Below, piece by piece: positions 59,612 to 64,000 of a stretch of 64,000 nt of DNA. Under the pieces are notes generated by a model. That model made no database searches. It was not told where the DNA came from and was given only the letters and a program-made list of their open reading frames with translations. Positions within the stretch are counted from its first letter, which is position 1. Every line of letters starts with the position of its first letter. A program made the position numbers and the translations under genes. This DNA is from Pseudomonas putida (GTDB lineage: Bacteria; Pseudomonadota; Gammaproteobacteria; Pseudomonadales; Pseudomonadaceae), in NCBI GenBank assembly GCA_041071465.1, contig CP163498.1, positions 5,908,001 through 5,972,000 on the forward strand, read 5' to 3'.

Positions 59612-60343
59612 TCAGCTACGTCGATCGATGCCAGGCACCAAGCCCAGCTCGGTAGCGCGCTCATACAACCCGCTCATCTTCCACTGCTGGGTCAGCACCC
59701 CCGGCCCATAAGGCCGCGACCCACCCAAGGCGTCCGCCAACAGCTGAATCTGCGCGCCCTCCTCCAGCAACAGGATGAACTCCGCCGTGGCCCGCAACCC
59801 CTGCTTGCCCCACACCGTGGCGCCGCCGTTGGCTTCCAGGATCGCCAGGTTGAACGGGTTCTCGACGATCTTGTCGAGAATGAAGTCCACCTCGGCCTGG
59901 CGCCGGTCGATGTACACCGGCAGCTCGCGGGCCAGTTGGTAGCGCTGCACCGGCACATAGTGGAACGGCAAGGTACGGTGGGTCTGGGCCCAGGCGCCGA
60001 GGTACGGGCTGTGCACGTGTGACACGGTGGTGATGTCGGCGTGGGTCTGGAACAGCTTGGTGTAACGGCCCAGGCCACCTTTGCCCTTGCCGACGATGAC
60101 GTTGCCGGAAAAGTCGGTCACCGTGGCCTGCAGTGGCTTGTGGTGGTTCCACGGGCCGCCGTAGTTGACCGCTACCAGCAGTTCTTCACCGGGCACCCGC
60201 TCGATAAAGCCGACCGTGCCATTGGCTGTGATGGTGTTGGTTTCGCGAAAGACGCTGAAGGCCGCTTGCGCTTCGGCCACCACCTGGTCGATGAAGGTTT
60301 GCAGTTCGGCAGTGATGGGGCGTTCGTTGATCAGTACGGTCAT
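59612..60343 (-). CDS. Class II aldolase/adducin family protein
   Basis: Protein of 243 aa with the class II aldolase fold. The metal-binding HxH is seen in VSHVHSPYLG, with another His in FHYVPVQRY. The family includes fuculose-phosphate aldolase and decarboxylases; here it lies in an organosulfur operon and may process a carbon fragment left after C-S cleavage. The ATG at 60343 (GGAG upstream) is preferred to a TTG two codons earlier. Eighteen bp separate it from the upstream gene. Confidence 0.8.
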   Translation of the reverse strand: MTVLINERPITAELQTFIDQVVAEAQAAFSVFRETNTITANGTVGFIERVPGEELLVAVNYGGPWNHHKPLQATVTDFSGNVIVGKGKGGLGRYTKLFQTHADITTVSHVHSPYLGAWAQTHRTLPFHYVPVQRYQLARELPVYIDRRQAEVDFILDKIVENPFNLAILEANGGATVWGKQGLRATAEFILLLEEGAQIQLLADALGGSRPYGPGVLTQQWKMSGLYERATELGLVPGIDRRS

Positions 60344-60361
60344 GTTCAATCTCCGGTCAGG

Positions 60362-61423
60362 TCAGGCGCGGCGCTGGGCCAGCAGTTCATGGGCAGCTTG
60401 CAGGGGCCGCGGGTCGACCCAGTCGGCGATGGCGAAGTCGGCTTCGAGGAAGCCGTGCAGGTAGAGGAAATCTTTTTGTGTGCCAAGGAAGGCCAGGCGC
60501 TGCTCGGACAGGTCTGGCGCCAGGGTGGTGTGGAAATCGCCACGGTAGGCGTCAGCCACGCCTTGGCTGCCAGCGCGGGTTTCTTCTTCGAGGATGCGAT
60601 TGAGCGCGGCACGGTTGCCGGCTGCCCATTCGGCAGCACGCAAGGTCTGAGCAAGGAAGCGCACCACCAGGTCAAAATGGTTGTCGAGCAGGCGCTGGTG
60701 CACGGTGATCGGGCGCGGTGTACCGTTGTTGATGCGGTGGCGTGGGTCGGGCAGCAGGTCGAGGTCGACGCCGACCACCAGGCCCAACCGGCGTGCCGCA
60801 TCAGCCGCTGCCGCGCCCTTCACGTACACCGCATCGACGTCACCGCGCGCCAGGTACTCCAGCCCCGACCACAGCCGTTGCAGGCCCAACTGCGGGGTGG
60901 CGGCGTCGGCCTGGTCAAGCAGAGCCACTTCCACCAACTGCACGTCATCCAGGTGCAGGCCAGCCGAAGCCAGGGCGCCTTTGTAGCCGTGCAGGCTCAT
61001 GGCCCGAGCGATGCTGCCGGGGCGGCTGTCGCCCCAGGCCGGCAGGGCCAGGCGTTTGCCGCGCAGGTCGGCGGCGCTGCGAATACCGGAGTCTGGGCGG
61101 ACCAGAATGGTTTGCCATTCCTCGATCCAGGTCAGGCCGATCAGCCGGCTGGGCGAGCCTGCAGCGCGCGCCGCCAACGCCGGTACGTTGCCGCCTTCGC
61201 GCAGCAGCCCAGGCAGCTGGTGATCGTAATGGTGATGGCCCAGCTGGCGGGCCTCCTGCAAGGTCGAGACCGGCAGGCCGTCGGGGGCGAACTCTTGTTC
61301 CAGCCAGCCGAGCTTGTAGGCGATGCCAGAGGCGGTAGGCACGGGGCAGCGGGTGAACCAGATGCGCTCCAGGGCGGACGGGTCGTCCGCCAGGCGTTTT
61401 GCGGTGGGGGTTGCGAGGGTCAT
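60362..61423 (-). CDS. DszB-like sulfinate desulfinase candidate (binding-protein fold)
   Basis: Cytosolic protein of 353 aa with no signal peptide. It has the fold of NMT1/SsuA binding proteins, but like DszB it carries Cys in RCPVPTASG (C26), His at 65 and Arg at 75 in HYDHQLPGLLREGGNVP. In DszB the Cys-His-Arg set is C27, H60 and R70, with the same ten-residue His-Arg spacing. A role releasing sulfite from a sulfinate fits the neighbouring LLM monooxygenase. It is the first gene of the minus-strand operon. AGGAG precedes the ATG. An ordinary cytosolic binding-protein homologue is the alternative. Confidence 0.68.
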   Translation of the reverse strand: MTLATPTAKRLADDPSALERIWFTRCPVPTASGIAYKLGWLEQEFAPDGLPVSTLQEARQLGHHHYDHQLPGLLREGGNVPALAARAAGSPSRLIGLTWIEEWQTILVRPDSGIRSAADLRGKRLALPAWGDSRPGSIARAMSLHGYKGALASAGLHLDDVQLVEVALLDQADAATPQLGLQRLWSGLEYLARGDVDAVYVKGAAAADAARRLGLVVGVDLDLLPDPRHRINNGTPRPITVHQRLLDNHFDLVVRFLAQTLRAAEWAAGNRAALNRILEEETRAGSQGVADAYRGDFHTTLAPDLSEQRLAFLGTQKDFLYLHGFLEADFAIADWVDPRPLQAAHELLAQRRA

Positions 61424-61456
61424 GGGGAGGCTCCTTGGGCGTCGTGCAAGCACCAT

Positions 61457-61472
61457 TGCAGTGTGCGTGCCA
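61457..61472 (-). promoter_or_regulatory. Candidate sigma-54 promoter of the minus-strand sulfur operon
   Basis: On the minus strand: TGGCAC-GCACA-CTGCA. The -24 element is exact; the -12 element differs at one base (CTGC for TTGC). It lies 34 bp before the ATG at 61423. Confidence 0.6.
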
Positions 61473-61555
61473 ACCGCTAGAAGCCTTGATTTACGTGGGG
61501 TTGGCTGTTGTGACAGGGCGCATGGTGCTGGATTGGGAGCAAGATTGCGGGTGGG

Positions 61556-61573
61556 GTGCTGCCAGATCAGCAA
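61556..61573. promoter_or_regulatory. Candidate SfnR-like activator site (dyad 1)
   Basis: GTGCTG-CCAGAT-CAGCAA, with the same half-sites and spacer length as 43788. It lies between divergent sigma-54-type promoters, about 100 bp upstream of each predicted start. Confidence 0.55.
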
Positions 61574-61578
61574 GGCGG

Positions 61579-61596
61579 CTGCTGCTGGGGCAGCAA
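61579..61596. promoter_or_regulatory. Candidate SfnR-like activator site (dyad 2)
   Basis: CTGCTG-CTGGGG-CAGCAA, 23 bp after dyad 1. It repeats the NTGCTG-N6-CAGCAA pattern. Confidence 0.55.
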
Positions 61597-61637
61597 AAAG
61601 TTGTAGAGACCGCGCAGGATGGGGCTTGAAGAGGGGG

Positions 61638-61653
61638 TGGCAAAGATATTGCT
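61638..61653 (+). promoter_or_regulatory. Sigma-54 promoter of the DszC/SfnB-like gene
   Basis: TGGCAA-AGATA-TTGCT, with correct spacing and intact TGGC and TTGC blocks. The predicted start is about 49 bases ahead of the ATG at 61714. Confidence 0.75.
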
Positions 61654-61713
61654 CAAGGGCTTGGGACCGCGCCAAGGCGCACTGGCCCCTTCAGACCTAC
61701 CCGAGACCTCTTC

Positions 61714-62946
61714 ATGAGCGCCATAGAACCCTCCCCCGCCCGCCGCCTCACCAGCGAAGCTCAAGCCATCGAAGCCGCCCGCCAGGTTGCTGCACAAATC
61801 GCCGAGCTGGCCGCCGACCCGCGCAACAACGGCCAGCTCCCCCACCGCCAAGCCGAGCTGTTATCCAGCAGCGGCCTGACCGCCATCGCCGTGCCGGCCG
61901 AATTCGGCGGCCTGGGTGCCTCGGTGCAGACCGTGGTCGAAACCGTGCGCCTGGTTTCCACCGCCGACGGCGGCGTCGGCCAACTGCTGCAGATTCACAA
62001 CGTGATGCTGCGCGGCATCTTCACCGGCTACCCGGATGAAGTACGCGACCGGCTGATTGCCGACGTGCTGGCTGGCAAGCGCTTCGGCAATGCCCTGGCC
62101 GAAATCGGCGGCAAGAACAAGTTCGCCCTCAAGACCCGCGTCGAGCGCCGCGCCGACGGCCAGTGGGTACTCAACGGCAGCAAGTTCTACTCCACCGGCT
62201 CCTACCTGGCCGAGTGGATCTCGCTGACTGCCGCCAGCGAAGACGGCGGCGTCGGTGTGCTGCTGCACCGCGACACCCCCGGCTTGACCCTGGTCGATGA
62301 CTGGCAGGCCTTCGGGCAGCAAAACTCGGTGAGCGGCACGGTGAAGTTCGACGATATCGTGCTCGACGAACGCTACCTGACCCGCCGCAGCGGGCCGATG
62401 AAACGCACCGGTCTGACCTTCCCGCAGATCCTCCACGCGGCCATCGACACCGGCATCGCCGCAGGCGCATTGCAGGCGGCGGTCGAGTACCTGCGCGAAC
62501 ATGCCCGCGCCTGGGTGGAAAGCGGCGTCGAGCGCGCCAGTGACGAGCCGCATGTGATTCGCCAGGTCGGCGAGTATGCCGTGGCGCTACGCGGCGCCGA
62601 GTCGGTGCTGCGCGAAGCGGCGCGGGTGTTCGACGAACACGAGCGCGATCCGCAGAACAAGGCGTTGCAGGATGAGCTGATCTTGTCGGTGGCTACCGCC
62701 CGTGCGCATTCCGATGCGGCGTCGCTGAAAATTTCCAGCGACCTGTTCTCGCTGCTGGGGGCCAGCGCTTCGCTCAGCAAGTGGAACCTCGACCGCTTCT
62801 GGCGCAATGCCCGGGTGCACACCACCCACGACCCGATCCGCTGGCGCCTGCACAACGTCGGCAACTACTACCTGAACGGGGCGGATCCCGGGGAGTACAC
62901 GGCTGTGCTCAATGCCAAGGAGAACCAGGGCGCTACACGCCGCTGA
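61714..62946 (+). CDS. DszC/SfnB-like flavin monooxygenase (acyl-CoA dehydrogenase fold)
   Basis: Protein of 410 aa of the acyl-CoA dehydrogenase fold. VLNGSKFYSTGS and RFWRNARVHTTHDPIRWRLHNVG match the SfnB/DszC branch, which uses reduced flavin and oxygen to oxidise sulfur compounds rather than dehydrogenating acyl-CoA. It is divergent from the DszB-like operon and shares its activator sites. The ATG follows a weak GAGAC ribosome site. Confidence 0.85.
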   Translation: MSAIEPSPARRLTSEAQAIEAARQVAAQIAELAADPRNNGQLPHRQAELLSSSGLTAIAVPAEFGGLGASVQTVVETVRLVSTADGGVGQLLQIHNVMLRGIFTGYPDEVRDRLIADVLAGKRFGNALAEIGGKNKFALKTRVERRADGQWVLNGSKFYSTGSYLAEWISLTAASEDGGVGVLLHRDTPGLTLVDDWQAFGQQNSVSGTVKFDDIVLDERYLTRRSGPMKRTGLTFPQILHAAIDTGIAAGALQAAVEYLREHARAWVESGVERASDEPHVIRQVGEYAVALRGAESVLREAARVFDEHERDPQNKALQDELILSVATARAHSDAASLKISSDLFSLLGASASLSKWNLDRFWRNARVHTTHDPIRWRLHNVGNYYLNGADPGEYTAVLNAKENQGATRR

Positions 62947-62960
62947 AATGGGGTTTGGGC

Positions 62961-63004
62961 GGGGGCGCTTTGCGCCCCTATCGCGACACAAGGCCGCTCC
63001 TACA
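62961..63004. repeat. REP element before the ABC exporter gene
   Basis: GGGGGCGCTTTGCGCCCC stem, then the TCGCGACACAAGGCCGCTCC arm also found at 13840 and 49160. It probably ends the DszC/SfnB-like transcript. Confidence 0.8.
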
Positions 63005-63037
63005 AGGGGCGGCGTCGCATTCTGATCGAGCATTTAC

Positions 63038-64000
63038 ATGAACCACCCTCTTCTTCGGGCCTTGGCCATCTATCGCGAAATGCCTTGGCGCTTCGCCTTG
63101 GTCACAGCCTTGTACATTGCCGGCAACCTCGGCTTGGCCTGGCAACAGTGGCTGATCGGCCACGCGGTCGACGATGTCAGCAGCGGCCGCGCCGTACAGC
63201 GCCTGGCCGATGGCAGCCTGGACGCCAGCATAGCCTGGCACTGGCTGTGGCTGCTGCTGGCCATTGCCCTGGGGCGCGGCCTGTTGCAATACGCCGCCGC
63301 CGTGTTGTCACTGGTACTCAGCCAAGCCCTGCTCACGCGCCTGCGTGAGCGCATCCTCAGCCAGGTGCAGTACCTGCACCTGGGCTACCACTGGCGCCAC
63401 GGCATGGGTGAACTGGTTACCCGCACCACCCGCGATGCCGACAAGGTGCGCGACGCGCTGATCACCTTCTGGCGGCAGATCATCGAAACGCCGCTGGTGG
63501 TGATCGCCGCCGTTGGCCTGTTGAGCTGGTACGACCCGCTGTTGGGCCTGGTGCCCTTGTTGCTGACCGGTGCCGGGCTGTGGCTGTTCGTGGTACAGAC
63601 CGACCGCCTGGTCACCCTCGACCGTGCCGTGGGCGCCGCCTACGACCAAGTCAGCCAGGACCTGGCCGAAGGCATTGGTGGGGTGCGGGTAATCAAGGCC
63701 TTCGGCCTGGAAAAGCAGCGCATCGCCCGTTTTGCCAGCCAGGTCGAGGTGTTCACCGGCCATGCTCGCACCGCCCTCGCCTACGCCAGCTCGCGCATTC
63801 CGCTGCCGCAGGCGGTGGTGGCGCTGGGGCATGTGTGGATCCTGGTCTATGGTGCCCAGCGCGTGGCAGCCGGCGCGCTGGGCATCGGCGAGCTGGTCAC
63901 CTCGCTGCTGGTGGCGACCACGCTGGTGTTCCGTATCGAAGGCATTGGCCGGGTGATGCAGACGTTTGCCGATGCCCGCGCCAGCGCCGAACGCATCTGG
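63038..64000 (+). CDS. ABC exporter, membrane domain (3' cut by window edge)
   Basis: First 321 residues of an ABC-type half-transporter. It has several membrane helices and the exporter coupling-helix pattern (HWRHGMGELVTRTTRDADKVRDALITFW; LAEGIGGVRVIKAFGLEKQRIARF). The ATPase domain would follow beyond the window. Export substrate unknown (lipid, drug or peptide). The ATG at 63038 lies just after the REP element. Confidence 0.88.
   Translation, partial: MNHPLLRALAIYREMPWRFALVTALYIAGNLGLAWQQWLIGHAVDDVSSGRAVQRLADGSLDASIAWHWLWLLLAIALGRGLLQYAAAVLSLVLSQALLTRLRERILSQVQYLHLGYHWRHGMGELVTRTTRDADKVRDALITFWRQIIETPLVVIAAVGLLSWYDPLLGLVPLLLTGAGLWLFVVQTDRLVTLDRAVGAAYDQVSQDLAEGIGGVRVIKAFGLEKQRIARFASQVEVFTGHARTALAYASSRIPLPQAVVALGHVWILVYGAQRVAAGALGIGELVTSLLVATTLVFRIEGIGRVMQTFADARASAERIW

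Noticed and set aside
60362..61423. Plain ABC transporter substrate-binding protein call
   Set aside because: There is no signal peptide and a DszB-like Cys/His/Arg set is present; kept as the alternative in the entry.
1..64000. tRNA, rRNA, phage or plasmid genes
   Set aside because: None was recognised on either strand by reading; no integrase or transposase was seen.

Overview
The window is a 64-kb piece of a high-GC chromosome from a fluorescent Pseudomonas, most likely of the P. putida group. This rests on the gene families, on short REP palindromes between genes, and on the fluorescent-pseudomonad style of its iron-signalling and organosulfur genes. It is inferred from reading the sequence; no database search was possible.

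Layout. (1) 1-5733: an MHS-type MFS transporter (cut by the left edge), a divergent AraC regulator, a sterol-desaturase-like membrane protein, and a small operon of two alpha/beta hydrolases and a VOC protein. (2) 5925-10393: a very large NEL-type E3 ubiquitin ligase-like toxin or effector, read in two frames, then a UvrD-like helicase and a pirin. (3) 13880-22611: a phenol catabolic island. It holds a six-subunit phenol hydroxylase (dmpKLMNOP type), an outer-membrane SphA-like protein, a divergent DmpR-type sigma-54 activator, and a catechol 1,2-dioxygenase (catA) downstream of the activator. Both the hydroxylase operon and catA have a sigma-54 promoter preceded by a pair of matching 16-bp activator sites 31 bp apart, so phenol to catechol to muconate looks like one regulon. 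(4) 22861-25631: a one-protein adenylation, carrier and membrane-acyltransferase machine of unknown product. (5) 25688-42539: three complete iron cell-surface-signalling modules (ECF sigma, FecR, STN-type TonB receptor), with Fur-like sites upstream of each sigma gene. Between them lie an LLM oxidoreductase, a LysR regulator, a DUF3857/transglutaminase protein with a strong Fur-like box, and an isochorismatase-like hydrolase. (6) 42612-62946: an organosulfur scavenging region. It has an SfnR-like sigma-54 activator without a sensor domain, three LLM flavin monooxygenases, solute-binding proteins, a dipeptide-type ABC transporter, a TonB receptor, a DszB-like desulfinase candidate and a DszC/SfnB-like monooxygenase. 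A shared dyad (NTGCTG-N6-CAGCAA) lies upstream of three sigma-54-type promoters here. (7) 63038-64000: the start of an ABC exporter, cut by the right edge.

Quality warning. Nine genes carry ten apparent frameshifts, mostly loss of one base, often in short C or G runs. Affected genes include catA, a FecR gene, two TonB receptors, a LysR gene, the SfnR-like activator and the NEL protein. The pattern looks more like base-dropping sequence errors than gene decay, and these genes are annotated as full-length loci with the break stated.
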